From VAZQ01 sp035263865 (GTDB lineage Bacteria; Pseudomonadota; Alphaproteobacteria; Rhizobiales; Xanthobacteraceae): a DNA stretch of 64,000 nucleotides. Location: positions 29,170-93,169 of the forward strand of contig DATFQX010000270.1 of NCBI GenBank assembly GCA_035263865.1, given 5' to 3'. A model generated the notes under the pieces. That model made no database searches. It saw only the letters and a list, made by a program, of their open reading frames with translations, and had not been told where the DNA came from. The position numbers and the translations under genes are program-made. The stretch's first letter is position 1. Each line of letters starts with the position of its first letter. Below are positions 1 to 9,072 of the stretch, one piece after another.

Positions 1-654
1 CAGCCCCTCGCGCAAGCGCTCGCCGTGGCCTGCGGCCGCCTTGCTGATCTCCTCACCAAGTGGACGAATGAGCTCTAAAGCACGCGACATCATGTCCTTG
101 GGGACGTCCTCCTCGTCGGAGAAATCAATGCCGGCCTCGACCAGCGCCAAAGCCTCGATCAGCCGCTGCCGCCAGCTCTCGGCGCGATCGCCAAGCAGAC
201 CTCTGAGTTGCTGGTACGCCTGCCGACGTTGTGCCTCGGTTTCAGCTGCCACCAAGTCGGCGAGCCCCTCGACTGCGGTCAAATCCATGCGCCCGTTTTC
301 GAAGGCGCGGCGCGTGAACTCCCCTGCTTCCGCAGGGCGCAACCCGGAGAGCTTCGCCAGCGCCGAAAGAACCGCCGCGATCACTGCGCGGCCGCCGTGC
401 ACGTGCAGCTCGGCGACGTCCTCGCCGGTCTCGCTGTTGGGAGCGGGGAACCACAAGGCAAGCCCTTCGTCGATGACGTCATGGGTCGCCGGATCGCACA
501 CCTGCGCAAGCGACGCGCGGCGCGGCTGCGGCACGCGACCGATCAGCCGTTCGAGCGCCTCGCTCGCGCGGGATCCGGAGATGCGAATAACCGCGATTGC
601 CGCCGGCGGTCTTCCGGAGGAGAGAGCAAAGATCGTGTCGCGGTCGCTGCTCAT
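1..654 (-). CDS. mnmE: tRNA uridine-5-carboxymethylaminomethyl modification GTPase MnmE, N-terminal part (runs off the left edge)
   Basis: The reading frame is open from an ATG at 654 to the window edge and gives 218 residues. It begins MSSDRDTIFALSSGRPPAA and continues into VIRISGSRASEAL, ELHVHGGRAVIAAVL and RPAEAGEFTRRAFENGRMDL, which are the conserved stretches of the folate-binding TrmE N-terminal domain. The GTPase domain would lie outside the window. In the family, MnmE works with MnmG to modify wobble uridine of tRNAs. An in-frame ATG lies 51 bases upstream at 705, but the family usually starts just before the DTI motif, so 654 is preferred. It reads away from the candidate origin like rho, hemJ and hemE. 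Confidence 0.93.
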   Translation of the reverse strand, partial: MSSDRDTIFALSSGRPPAAIAVIRISGSRASEALERLIGRVPQPRRASLAQVCDPATHDVIDEGLALWFPAPNSETGEDVAELHVHGGRAVIAAVLSALAKLSGLRPAEAGEFTRRAFENGRMDLTAVEGLADLVAAETEAQRRQAYQQLRGLLGDRAESWRQRLIEALALVEAGIDFSDEEDVPKDMMSRALELIRPLGEEISKAAAGHGERLREGL

Positions 655-793
655 GGCGTGGCGTACTCGAACGTCCTCAGCTTGCAGGTCATATCGCAGC
701 GACATAGCTTACACGTAGCTCGAAAGCCCATTTATTGATGCTTAGCCAGGTCTCGCGCGCCGAACCAACTGCATTGGCGGGCATTGTCAGTAG

Positions 794-2830
794 ATGTCAT
801 CCCATTCGGTCGCAACGTCCCACGAGAACCGTCTCGCGCACGAGACGAGCCCCTACCTGCTGCAACACAAGCACAACCCCGTCGATTGGTGGCCCTGGGG
901 ACCCGAAGCGCTAGCCGAGGCAAAGCGCGCCAACAAGCCGATTCTGCTCTCGGTCGGGTATGCGGCCTGCCATTGGTGTCATGTCATGGCGCATGAGAGT
1001 TTCGAGGACGCGGCCACCGCGCAGGTCATGAACGATCTGTTTGTCAACATCAAAGTGGATCGCGAAGAACGCCCCGACATCGACCAGATCTACATGTCGG
1101 CTTTGCACCACCTCGGTGAGCACGGCGGCTGGCCGCTGACGATGTTCCTCACCCCTGACGCTGAGCCGTTCTGGGGCGGCACTTACTTTCCCAATACGGC
1201 CCGTTACGGGAAGCCGGCGTTCGTCGACCTCTTGCGTGAGATCGAGCGCGTGTTCCGCGAGAACCCCAAAAGCGTGGAGCAGAACCGCAGCGCGCTGATG
1301 ACGCAGCTGATGGCAAGCGCCAAGCCCAAGGGCCGCGTCGTGATTGGGGCAGGCGACCTCGATCGCGCTGCTGATCAACTCTTGGGCGTAATCGACCCCG
1401 TCAACGGCGGCATACGCGGTGCGCCGAAATTTCCGCAGTCAATGATGCTGGAATTTTTGTGGCGCGCGGGCGAACGCACGAACAACAACCGCTGTTTCGC
1501 GGCGGTGGAGCTCACGCTCGCTCGCATTTGCGAGGGGGGCATCTACGATCATCTCGGTGGCGGCTTCTCGCGCTATTCGGTTGACGAGCGCTGGCTCGTG
1601 CCGCATTTCGAAAAGATGCTTTACGACAACGCGCTCCTGCTCGAATTGCTCGCGCTCGCCTACCTGCGCTCGAGCAACGACTTGTTCGCCCGTCGCGCGC
1701 GCGAGACGGTGGCTTGGCTCGCGCGAGAAATGACGACACCGGAGGGAGCGTTTTGCGCGTCGCTGGACGCCGACTCCGAAGGTGAAGAGGGCAAGTTCTA
1801 CGTATGGTCGTTGGACGAGGTGAGAAGCGTATTAAGTAACGACGATGCCGACTTTTTCGCCGCCCACTACGACGTCACCGCCGAAGGCAATTTCGAAGGC
1901 CACAACATTCTCAATCGCCTCAAGCATATGCCGCGCAGTTTGGAGGATGAGCACAGGCTCGCGCCGCTGCGCGACACATTGCTGAGCGTGCGTGCAAAGC
2001 GAGTGCGCCCGGGCCTGGATGACAAAGTGCTGGCAGACTGGAACGGTTTGATGATTGCCGCGCTCGTCAATGCCGCCCTCGCGCTAAGCGAGCCACTATG
2101 GGTGGAAATGGCCGCGCGCACCTTCCTCTTCGTTGACGCCAAGATGGCGCGGGGCGACCGCCTCGGTCATTCTTGGCGCGCGGGCAAGCTGCTCGTGCCG
2201 GGTCTCGCCTCCGATCACGCTTCAATGATTCGGGCAGCGCTCGCGCTTCACGAAGCCACCGGCGAGCAAGCTTATCTGGAGCGCGCACTCGCCTGGCAGG
2301 CGACGTTCGACCGGCATTACGCCAATGCGGAGAACGGCGGCTATTTCCTCACTGCCGATGATGCCGTGGGCTTGGTCGTGCGACCCAACTCCACCAGCGA
2401 TGATGCGACACCGAATCCCAACGGTCTGGCGGCGCAGAACCTGGTCCGCCTCGCGTTCTTCACCGGTCAGCACGCCTGGCGCGACAAGGCTGATCGACTA
2501 TTCGAAGGCATAGCCGCGAGCGCAGCCGAAAATGTCTTTGCGCATCTCTCGTTTCTCAACGCGCTGGACCTGCGCCTGCGCGCAGCCGAGATCGTGGTGG
2601 TAGGAGAGGATGAGCGCGCCAACGAACTCCTCGCCGCCGCGCGCAGGCTTTCTTTCCTCGACCGCGTGGTCTTGCGCGCGTCGCCGGCGCTGCCGCCCGG
2701 CCATCCCGCCTACGACAAGATCAATGCAGCCGCGCAGAGCGCAGCCTTCGTCTGCGTCGGCGAGACTTGCTCGCTGCCTGTAAGTGAGCCCGATGCGATG
2801 GCCGAAGCCGCGCGTGCGGCGCGGCACTGA
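794..2830 (+). CDS. Thioredoxin-domain protein of the YyaL / SPATA20 (DUF255) family
   Basis: A 678-residue protein, normal length for the family. Residues 11-70 carry the signature N-terminus (NRLAHETSPYLLQHKHNPVD) followed by the redox-like motif CHWC at 59-62, then VDREERPDID, typical of the thioredoxin_7/DUF255 fold. The rest resembles a six-hairpin glycosidase-like domain, including GGGFSRYSVDERWLVPHFEK and DADSEGEEGKFYVW. The molecular role of the family is poorly defined. The gene is convergent with rho: its stop codon abuts the rho stop with no spacer. It is divergent from mnmE, with 139 bases between the start codons holding both promoters. It interrupts the leftward mnmE-rho order. 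Confidence 0.9.
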   Translation: MSSHSVATSHENRLAHETSPYLLQHKHNPVDWWPWGPEALAEAKRANKPILLSVGYAACHWCHVMAHESFEDAATAQVMNDLFVNIKVDREERPDIDQIYMSALHHLGEHGGWPLTMFLTPDAEPFWGGTYFPNTARYGKPAFVDLLREIERVFRENPKSVEQNRSALMTQLMASAKPKGRVVIGAGDLDRAADQLLGVIDPVNGGIRGAPKFPQSMMLEFLWRAGERTNNNRCFAAVELTLARICEGGIYDHLGGGFSRYSVDERWLVPHFEKMLYDNALLLELLALAYLRSSNDLFARRARETVAWLAREMTTPEGAFCASLDADSEGEEGKFYVWSLDEVRSVLSNDDADFFAAHYDVTAEGNFEGHNILNRLKHMPRSLEDEHRLAPLRDTLLSVRAKRVRPGLDDKVLADWNGLMIAALVNAALALSEPLWVEMAARTFLFVDAKMARGDRLGHSWRAGKLLVPGLASDHASMIRAALALHEATGEQAYLERALAWQATFDRHYANAENGGYFLTADDAVGLVVRPNSTSDDATPNPNGLAAQNLVRLAFFTGQHAWRDKADRLFEGIAASAAENVFAHLSFLNALDLRLRAAEIVVVGEDERANELLAAARRLSFLDRVVLRASPALPPGHPAYDKINAAAQSAAFVCVGETCSLPVSEPDAMAEAARAARH

Positions 2831-4096
2831 TCACGCGTTCATCGACTCGAAGAAGTCGCCATTCGTCTTGGTGTTGCGCAGCTTGTCGAGCAGAAAGTCG
2901 ATCCCATCCATGGTTCCCATGGGATTGAGGATGCGGCGCAGGATGTACATCTTCTTGAGCTGATCGGGCGGCACCAGCAGTTCCTCCTTGCGCGTGCCCG
3001 AGCGCGTGATGTCCATGGCCGGGAAGGTGCGTTTGTCGGCCACTTTGCGGTCGAGAATTATTTCCGAATTGCCAGTGCCCTTGAACTCCTCGAAGATCAC
3101 CTCGTCCATACGACTGCCTGTATCGATCAGCGCGGTCGCGATGATGGTGAGCGAACCGCCTTCTTCGATGTTGCGCGCCGCGCCGAAGAAGCGCTTCGGC
3201 CGCTGCAGCGCGTTGGCGTCGACGCCGCCGGTGAGCACCTTACCGGAGGACGGCACCACCGTGTTGTAGGCACGCCCAAGCCGAGTAATGGAATCGAGTA
3301 GAATGACCACATCGCGGCTGTGCTCGACCAGGCGCTTGGCCTTTTCGATCACCATTTCGGCGACCTGAACATGGCGCGATGCCGGCTCGTCGAAGGTCGA
3401 GGATACGACCTCGCCCTTCACCGAACGCTGCATGTCGGTCACCTCCTCCGGCCGCTCGTCAATCAGCAGCACGATCAGGTAGCATTCCGGATGGTTCGAC
3501 GTGATGGCGTGGGCGATGTTCTGCAACAGCACGGTCTTGCCCGTGCGCGGCGGCGACACGATCAATGCGCGCTGGCCTTTGCCGATCGGCGCAACGATAT
3601 CGATCACCCGGGGAGAAAGGTCCTTCTTGGTCGAATCCTCGTGCTCCATGCGTAACCGCTCCTCGGGATAGAGCGGCGTGAGATTGTCGAAATTGACCTT
3701 GTGGCGCGCCTTCTCCGGATCCTCAAAGTTGATCGTGTTGACCTTGAGCAGCGCAAAATAGCGCTCGCCTTCCTTGGGCGAGCGGATATGGCCATCGATC
3801 GTGTCACCGGTGCGCAGCCCGAACCGTCGGATCTGCGACGGCGAGACGTAGATGTCGTCGGGCCCAGGCAGGTAATTTGCTTCCGGCGAGCGTAGGAAGC
3901 CGAAGCCGTCGGAGAGCACCTCGACCACGCCTTCACCGATGATGTCGGTCTCGCGCATGGAGAGCTGTTTGAGAATACCGAACATCAGCTCCTGCTTGCG
4001 CATGGTGCTGGCATTTTCGACCTCGAGCTCCTCGGCGAACGAGACGAGCTCGGCCGGCGTTTTGGCCTTGAGGTCCTGGAGTTTCATTTCCCGCAT
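2831..4096 (-). CDS. rho: Transcription termination factor Rho
   Basis: 421 residues, the standard alphaproteobacterial length. The N-terminal helix domain (LQDLKAKTPAELVSFAEE) is followed by the cold-shock RNA-binding fold with DGFGFLRS at 63-70. The ATPase domain has a P-loop at about 182-188 (PPRTGKT), a Walker B region ending LLDSITRLGRAYN, and the Q/R-loop segments GGVDANALQRPKRFFGAARN in order. Rho is the hexameric RNA helicase that ends transcription. The start MREMKLQDLK matches the usual form; MKLQ three codons later is the alternative. A 233-base leader separates it from hemJ upstream, which leaves room for the known autoregulation of rho, although no attenuator structure was worked out here. 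Confidence 0.97.
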   Translation of the reverse strand: MREMKLQDLKAKTPAELVSFAEELEVENASTMRKQELMFGILKQLSMRETDIIGEGVVEVLSDGFGFLRSPEANYLPGPDDIYVSPSQIRRFGLRTGDTIDGHIRSPKEGERYFALLKVNTINFEDPEKARHKVNFDNLTPLYPEERLRMEHEDSTKKDLSPRVIDIVAPIGKGQRALIVSPPRTGKTVLLQNIAHAITSNHPECYLIVLLIDERPEEVTDMQRSVKGEVVSSTFDEPASRHVQVAEMVIEKAKRLVEHSRDVVILLDSITRLGRAYNTVVPSSGKVLTGGVDANALQRPKRFFGAARNIEEGGSLTIIATALIDTGSRMDEVIFEEFKGTGNSEIILDRKVADKRTFPAMDITRSGTRKEELLVPPDQLKKMYILRRILNPMGTMDGIDFLLDKLRNTKTNGDFFESMNA

Positions 4097-4329
4097 AGGG
4101 GGTAGTCCTGTGGAGGGGATCGGTGACTAAAAAAGCTGCCGATCGATACGGAAGGGGAGAATCGCAGGTCTTAACCGAGGACTTTAAGCCCGATACTCGG
4201 TCCGGCTCCCGCACTTGGGCCGGTAACTAAATGCATCTGCCTGCGTTCGGGGAGATGAACCGAAGATATGTAAAGACGCTTCCATGCGCAAGTGCCGCGC
4301 GTGGTCGCCTTCATTCTGTTGTGGGTTCA

Positions 4330-4752
4330 TCAGAACGGCTTGACGACGGCGAGGATAACGATTCCGATCAAGAGCACCGTCGATACCTCATTGATAATTC
4401 GATAGAATCTCTGAGAGTGTCGATTCTGGTCATGGGCGAAATCGCGCACGCAGCGCACAAAGAATCCATGTAAGGCGGAGAGGGCGAGAACCAAGACGAC
4501 CTTCGCCTGCAGCCAGCCGGTGACGTAGGCGCCGCCGGTCCACGCAAGCCACAAGCCAAGCACCCAGCTTACCGCCATGGCGGGTGTGGCGATCACGTTG
4601 AGGAGCCGCCGCTCCATGAGCTTGAACGTTTCAGACTGCCTGGAGTGGGGCTCGGTCTCGCAATGATAGACGATTAGGCGGGGCAGATAGAGCATTCCCG
4701 CCATCCACGCGATGATCGCGATCACGTGGAATGCTTTCAGCCACACATACAT
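4330..4752 (-). CDS. hemJ: Protoporphyrinogen IX oxidase HemJ (UPF0093 membrane protein)
   Basis: 140 residues with four hydrophobic segments. It shows the family hallmarks: an early histidine in LKAFHVIAIIAWMAGM, the stretch LYLPRLIVYH ending at residue 30, and the C-terminal INEVSTVLLIGIVILAVVKPF. HemJ oxidises protoporphyrinogen IX to protoporphyrin IX in bacteria lacking HemG or HemY oxidases, probably as a heme-binding inner-membrane protein. It lies 15 bases downstream of hemE in the same orientation, so the two probably form an operon covering two late steps of heme synthesis. This gene, not the hemY at 25 kb, is the likely protoporphyrinogen oxidase here. Confidence 0.93.
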   Translation of the reverse strand: MYVWLKAFHVIAIIAWMAGMLYLPRLIVYHCETEPHSRQSETFKLMERRLLNVIATPAMAVSWVLGLWLAWTGGAYVTGWLQAKVVLVLALSALHGFFVRCVRDFAHDQNRHSQRFYRIINEVSTVLLIGIVILAVVKPF

Positions 4753-4767
4753 GGCTCACTCCGCTGA

Positions 4768-5802
4768 TCACGTAGGTGCAACTGCGCGCACGCGGGCAAG
4801 CATCTGCTCCACATGCGCAATTGGCGTTTGCGGCAGAATGCCGTGTCCGAGATTGAAGATGAACGGGCGCCCGGAGAACGCTTTCAGTATTGTCTCGACG
4901 GAGCGGTCCAGTGCAGTGCCACCAGCGAGCAGCACCAGCGGGTCGAGATTTCCCTGCACTGGCAGGTGTGGCTGAATGTGCTCCCGCGCGAAGGTGGGAT
5001 CGACCGTCCAATCGAGGCTAATGGCGTCTACCGGCACGTCTTTCACATAGCGCAACAGTGCGGTGCCGGCACCTCGGGGAAATCCAATGACTTTTGCGTT
5101 CGCGACGTGATGGCGGACCTTGGCGATAATCCTCTGGGTAGGCTCGATGCACCACTGATGGAACTCTTGTGCCGGCAGTACACCGGCCCAGGTATCGAAA
5201 ATCTGGACCGCGTCGACCCCCGCTTCCAGCTGCCGAACGAGGTAGCTGGCAGACGCCTCGACCAGCTTTTCGATCAGCCTGCTAAATCCCTCGGGATCTC
5301 GATAGGCAAAGCGCCGCGCAGGCTCCTGCTCCGATGTGCCAACGCCTGCGACCATGTAGCTTGCCACCGTCCACGGCGCGCCGCAAAACCCAAGCAATGA
5401 AACGTTCGCTGGAAGATCTTTTTTCACCCGCTCGATCGCCTCGTAAATCGGTGCGAGCACACCGTGGTCAAGTTTGGTCTTCAGCCGTGTCACGCCTGGG
5501 CGATCCACAATTGCATCGAGCTGCGGTCCCTCGTTCGGCGTAAAGCGTACAGACTGTCCAAGTGCATATGGCACGACCAGGATATCGGAAAACAGAATTG
5601 CAGCGTCGAAACCAAATCGACGAACTGGTTGAAGCGTCGCTTCCGCCGCGAACTCAGGCGTGAAGCAGAGTTCAAAAAAATCTCCAGCTTTCTCACGCAG
5701 CATTCGATATTCCGGCAGATAGCGACCAGCTTGCCGCATCAACCAGATCGGTGGTGGACTGCAACGTCGACGATTAAGAACTTCGAGAATCAGCTTTGTC
5801 AC
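4768..5802 (-). CDS. hemE: Uroporphyrinogen decarboxylase
   Basis: 344 residues. Signature 1 is at 19-33 (PIWLMRQAGRYLPEYR is preceded by RRRCSPP), and the catalytic Asp region is AAILFSDILVVPYALG. The stretches GFCGAPWTVASYM and FDTWAGVL and the C-terminal NLGHGILPQTP are also family-typical. The enzyme decarboxylates the four acetate side chains of uroporphyrinogen III to coproporphyrinogen III. The ATG at 5802 begins MTKLILEVLN, the usual N-terminus. It is the first leftward gene next to the candidate chromosomal origin, as in Caulobacter, where hemE borders Cori. Confidence 0.97.
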   Translation of the reverse strand: MTKLILEVLNRRRCSPPPIWLMRQAGRYLPEYRMLREKAGDFFELCFTPEFAAEATLQPVRRFGFDAAILFSDILVVPYALGQSVRFTPNEGPQLDAIVDRPGVTRLKTKLDHGVLAPIYEAIERVKKDLPANVSLLGFCGAPWTVASYMVAGVGTSEQEPARRFAYRDPEGFSRLIEKLVEASASYLVRQLEAGVDAVQIFDTWAGVLPAQEFHQWCIEPTQRIIAKVRHHVANAKVIGFPRGAGTALLRYVKDVPVDAISLDWTVDPTFAREHIQPHLPVQGNLDPLVLLAGGTALDRSVETILKAFSGRPFIFNLGHGILPQTPIAHVEQMLARVRAVAPT

Positions 5803-6178
5803 ACGCGATATTCCATCATGGAGCTTCCTCTAAACATAGAACTTAAGAATCTTTGTTGTGATTGTTGGGATGTTGATTTGACTCGTACATCTCCGTCCAC
5901 ATGGTATCCACGTCGAGAAAGTTATGCTCGCCCTGTGGAGTAAATTGTGATCCATGTGATGCAATTCGAAAGTCTAAGCTTTATCGCTTGTTTCATCGGG
6001 TCTTTTAATTCGTCATCCAGATATGATTCACATTTACCCAGTGCGTTGGCCGATAATTGCCAACGGTCTCCTCACATTTATAGTGGGGAATGTCCGGGGG
6101 GTTTAGCCCATCGTGGGCTTGCACTTGGGTGCCACTCGTGGCCTTCTCACCAACAATCCACAGTTAGTCCTCTGCACC
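5803..6178. other. Candidate chromosomal replication origin (oriC) between hemE and the PPRP gene
   Basis: This 376-base divergent gap is visibly more AT-rich than its surroundings, especially at about 5825-5880 and 5940-6085. It holds three GANTC sites (5847, 5880 and 6025), with a fourth just inside hemE at 5787; GANTC is the CcrM methylation motif. DnaA-box-like nonamers with two mismatches to TTATCCACA occur at 5904 (GTATCCACG), 5935 (TGTGGAGTA, reverse) and 6153 (CAATCCACA). The location between hemE and the PPRP (RP001-type) gene is that of Caulobacter Cori. Genes on both sides mostly read outward. No perfect DnaA box was found, so the call rests mainly on context. Confidence 0.55.
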
Positions 6179-7018
6179 ATGCCGCAGCGTACCGCTAGCT
6201 ATTTCCATCTTCATCTCGTATCTGATGCGACCGGGGAGACGTTAACCACCGTCGCTCGTGCGGCGACGGCGCAATATACAAAAGTCTCGGCGGTGGAGCA
6301 TATCTATCCTTTGGTCCGGACACAGAAACAACTCGATCGTGTACTGGCTGAGATCGAAGAGTCGCCTGGTATCGTCCTTTACACCCTGCTTGACGATGTG
6401 CTGCTGCAACGACTCGAAAATCATTGCCGCGAACTGAGCCTGCCCTGCTTGTCGATTCTGGGACCGGTCCTACAGCTGCTCCAGTCCTATCTTGGAACCG
6501 AAACCTCGCATCGTGTGGGGGCGCAACACACCCTGAACGCTGATTATTTCAAGCGGATCGACGCCCTTAACTACTCAATGTTGCACGATGATGGCCAGCA
6601 TCTCGAGGACTTGGAAGAAGCTGATGTGGTGCTCGTCGGGGTATCGCGTACGTCGAAGACGCCCACCTCGATTTACTTGGCGAACCGCGGCGTAAAGACC
6701 GGCAACGTACCGGTTGTGCCAGGGGTCGCGATCTCGAGGCATGTCGAGCAGCTCTCACGGCCGCTTGTCGTCGGGCTCTACGCAAGCCCGGAGCGGATCG
6801 TGCAAATCCGACAAAATCGGTTGCTCGGCCTCAGGGCGCATAACGACGGGGACCAATATATCGATCGCAAGGCGGTTGCCGAGGAGGTCGCGTTCTCGCG
6901 CAAGCTCTGTGCCAGGCACAACTGGCCGAGCATTGACGTAACCCGGCGCTCGATCGAAGAGACCGCCGCCGCAGTAATGAGCTTTCTAGCCGAACGCCGC
7001 CGCCAACCGGTCGCTTGA
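6179..7018 (+). CDS. Pyruvate,phosphate dikinase / PEP synthase regulatory protein (bifunctional kinase-pyrophosphorylase, DUF299)
   Basis: 279 residues from the ATG at 6179, which begins MPQRTASYFHLHLVSDATGE, the conserved family start; an in-frame ATG 66 bases upstream would add an atypical extension. The nucleotide-binding loop GVSRTSKTPTS lies at about 154-164. Other family stretches are AQHTLNADYFKRIDALNYSM, then DGQ and PLVVGLYASPERI. Known members use ADP to phosphorylate, and phosphate to dephosphorylate, a threonine of pyruvate,phosphate dikinase or PEP synthase, controlling flux between pyruvate and PEP. It starts the rightward series from the origin and is followed three bases later by maf. 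Confidence 0.93.
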   Translation: MPQRTASYFHLHLVSDATGETLTTVARAATAQYTKVSAVEHIYPLVRTQKQLDRVLAEIEESPGIVLYTLLDDVLLQRLENHCRELSLPCLSILGPVLQLLQSYLGTETSHRVGAQHTLNADYFKRIDALNYSMLHDDGQHLEDLEEADVVLVGVSRTSKTPTSIYLANRGVKTGNVPVVPGVAISRHVEQLSRPLVVGLYASPERIVQIRQNRLLGLRAHNDGDQYIDRKAVAEEVAFSRKLCARHNWPSIDVTRRSIEETAAAVMSFLAERRRQPVA

Positions 7019-7021
7019 GCG

Positions 7022-7630
7022 ATGCCACTTTGGCTCGCCCACGAACCGCTGGTCCTCGCGTCCAAGAGCGAGATCCGGCATGCCATCCTACGCCATGCCT
7101 GCGTCCCGATCGAGACTCAGGCTGCCGATATCGACGAGCGCGCGATCGAACAAAGCAGCACGGGCCGGGATGCGGGCGAAATCGCGGCGCTGCTCGCGCG
7201 TGAGAAAGCACGAGCCGTGGCCGCTCGCTTTCCCAGCCGGCTGGTGTTGGGCGCGGATCAGACGCTAGCGCTTGGCAACCGGCGATTCTCGAAGCCCAGC
7301 GATCGCGCCGGTCCGCGCAATCAACTCGAAGCCCTGCGCGGTCGAACGCACGAGCTTCATAGTGCGATCGCCCTGGCGCAAGGCAGCTCCATTCTGTGGG
7401 AACACCGTGAGCTTGCACGGCTCACCATGCGCGCCTTTTCAGATCAGTTCCTCGAAGCCTATCTCGATGCCGCGGGACCCGCTCTCACGGCAAGCGTCGG
7501 CGGCTACCAACTCGAGCGGCTCGGCATCCATCTTTTTGAGCGCATCGAAGGCGACCATTTCGTCATTCTTGGGCTGCCGCTCATGGCGCTCCTACAATAT
7601 TTCCGTCAGGCCGGCTGGCTGGCTGGGTGA
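7022..7630 (+). CDS. maf: Maf family nucleoside triphosphate pyrophosphatase
   Basis: 202 residues. The N-terminal substrate loop is a variant of the Maf motif (VLASKSEIRH, residues 11-20, where many members have LASASPRR). The catalytic acidic turn is GADQT at 77-81, and the conserved LRGRTHELHSA is at about 105-115. The family hydrolyses non-canonical or canonical NTPs to monophosphates and is linked to septation arrest or nucleotide-pool cleaning. It begins three bases after the PPRP gene stop, which implies co-transcription. In related genomes aroE normally comes next, but here coaE follows after 31 bases. Confidence 0.9.
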   Translation: MPLWLAHEPLVLASKSEIRHAILRHACVPIETQAADIDERAIEQSSTGRDAGEIAALLAREKARAVAARFPSRLVLGADQTLALGNRRFSKPSDRAGPRNQLEALRGRTHELHSAIALAQGSSILWEHRELARLTMRAFSDQFLEAYLDAAGPALTASVGGYQLERLGIHLFERIEGDHFVILGLPLMALLQYFRQAGWLAG

Positions 7631-7661
7631 ATTGTCAGACAGCTTGGGCTATGGGGGCGTC

Positions 7662-8261
7662 ATGTTCATTCTCGGTCTCACCGGCTCCCTCGGCATGGGA
7701 AAATCGACGACGGCACGGTTCTTTGCCGAGGAAGGCGTACCGGTGCACGACGCCGACGCGGTCGTCCATCGCCTGTACGAAGGAGAGGCTGCCGCCGCGA
7801 TCGAGGCGGCATTTCCCGGCACAACCGCGGGCGGCAAGGTCGACCGCGCGGAGCTGGCCGCGCGGGTCCTGGGCGACAGCGGAGCACTCAAACGGCTCGA
7901 AACAATCATTCATCCCCTGGTGCAAGAGGCCGAGCGACGCCTTTTGGCCGAAGCCGACGCGCGCGGCGAGGAGGTCGCGGTTCTCGATATTCCACTCTTA
8001 TTCGAGACCGGTGGCGAGGAACGGGTCGATGCCGTGGTCGTGGTATCCGCGCCACCGGAGGTGCAACGCTCGCGCGCGCTCGAACGCCCCGGCATGACGG
8101 TGGACAAACTCGACGCCATCCTCGCGAAGCAGATGCCGGATGCTGAGAAGCGGCGGCGGGCCGATTTCGTCGTGGATACATCGCACGGCCTCGAGGCGGC
8201 GCGCGCGCAGGTGCGTGCGATCCTCAAGGCGATTGCTAGAATGCCGAGGCGGCGCAAGTGA
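7662..8261 (+). CDS. coaE: Dephospho-CoA kinase
   Basis: 199 residues from the ATG at 7662, starting MFILGLTGSLGMGKSTTARF with the P-loop at about 8-16. VHDADAVVHRLYE is the substrate-binding region, and IHPLVQ and LDIPLLFETG are typical of CoaE. The enzyme phosphorylates dephospho-CoA, the last step of CoA synthesis. Upstream in-frame sequence is open but runs antiparallel through maf in a different phase, so the P-loop-proximal ATG is the clear start. A nearby ATG at 7651 is out of frame. It sits between maf and dnaQ in the origin cluster. Confidence 0.95.
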   Translation: MFILGLTGSLGMGKSTTARFFAEEGVPVHDADAVVHRLYEGEAAAAIEAAFPGTTAGGKVDRAELAARVLGDSGALKRLETIIHPLVQEAERRLLAEADARGEEVAVLDIPLLFETGGEERVDAVVVVSAPPEVQRSRALERPGMTVDKLDAILAKQMPDAEKRRRADFVVDTSHGLEAARAQVRAILKAIARMPRRRK

Positions 8262-8297
8262 TTCGTCAGCTGCGGGCATCAAGATGGAAACGTTGCC

Positions 8298-9005
8298 GTG
8301 CGCGAAATCGTACTCGATACCGAGACCACGGGACTCGATCCCTTTCAAGGCCACCGGGTGGTAGAGATCGGCTGCATCGAGCTCGTCAACCGCATCCCGA
8401 CGGGGCAGAGCTTTCATCGCTATCTCAATCCTGAGCGCGAGGTGCCGTCCGAAGCCGTTGCGATCCACGGCCTGTCGACCGAGTTTCTCAAGGACAAGCC
8501 GTTCTTCGCCGAGATCGTCGAGGACTTGATCGCATTCATCGGCGATGCGCCGCTTATTGCGCACAACGCGGTGTTTGATCTCGCCTTTCTCAATGCCGAA
8601 CTCGAGCGTGCCGGCAAACTGCTCCTCGCGCGCGAGCGGGTGCTCGATACGCTGCTGCTGGCGCGCCGCAAATACCCGGGAGCGCCAAACCGCCTCGACG
8701 ACCTTTGCGCGCGGTTTGCAATTGATAATTCACATCGCACCAAGCACGGCGCGCTGCTCGACGCCGAACTTCTCGCGGACGTCTATCTCGAGCTGATTGG
8801 GGCCCGGCAGGCGCAGCTTGTCCTCGTGGAGATGGGAGTGGGCGCGACGGTCGCGACGGCCGGTCCAGCCGCCGTGGTCCGTCCCGAGGCGCTCGTGGTG
8901 CGGTTGAGCGAGGAGGAGCGCGAGGCGCATCTCGCCTTTATCGCAACGCTTGGAGAAAGTGTGATCTGGCGCGACTATCTCAGCCTGCCGGCCGCAGCCG
9001 CCTGA
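8298..9005 (+). CDS. dnaQ: DNA polymerase III epsilon subunit (3'-5' proofreading exonuclease)
   Basis: 235 residues from a GTG at 8298; the only nearby ATG (8284) is out of frame. The DEDDh exonuclease motifs are in order: Exo I DTETTGLDP at 7-15, Exo II in LIAHNAVFDLAFLNAEL, and Exo III as HGALLDAELLADVYLEL with the catalytic His and Asp. The C-terminal 50 residues are variable and should contact the alpha subunit. The protein supplies proofreading to the replicative polymerase. It lies 36 bases after coaE in the same direction, and its end faces the convergent secB. Confidence 0.95.
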   Translation: MREIVLDTETTGLDPFQGHRVVEIGCIELVNRIPTGQSFHRYLNPEREVPSEAVAIHGLSTEFLKDKPFFAEIVEDLIAFIGDAPLIAHNAVFDLAFLNAELERAGKLLLARERVLDTLLLARRKYPGAPNRLDDLCARFAIDNSHRTKHGALLDAELLADVYLELIGARQAQLVLVEMGVGATVATAGPAAVVRPEALVVRLSEEEREAHLAFIATLGESVIWRDYLSLPAAAA

Positions 9006-9072
9006 AATTTGCAGCGAGCTCGATCCCTAATCATAGCGGTACCACAAATCGCGTGGGCCCGCTCAGGATCTT

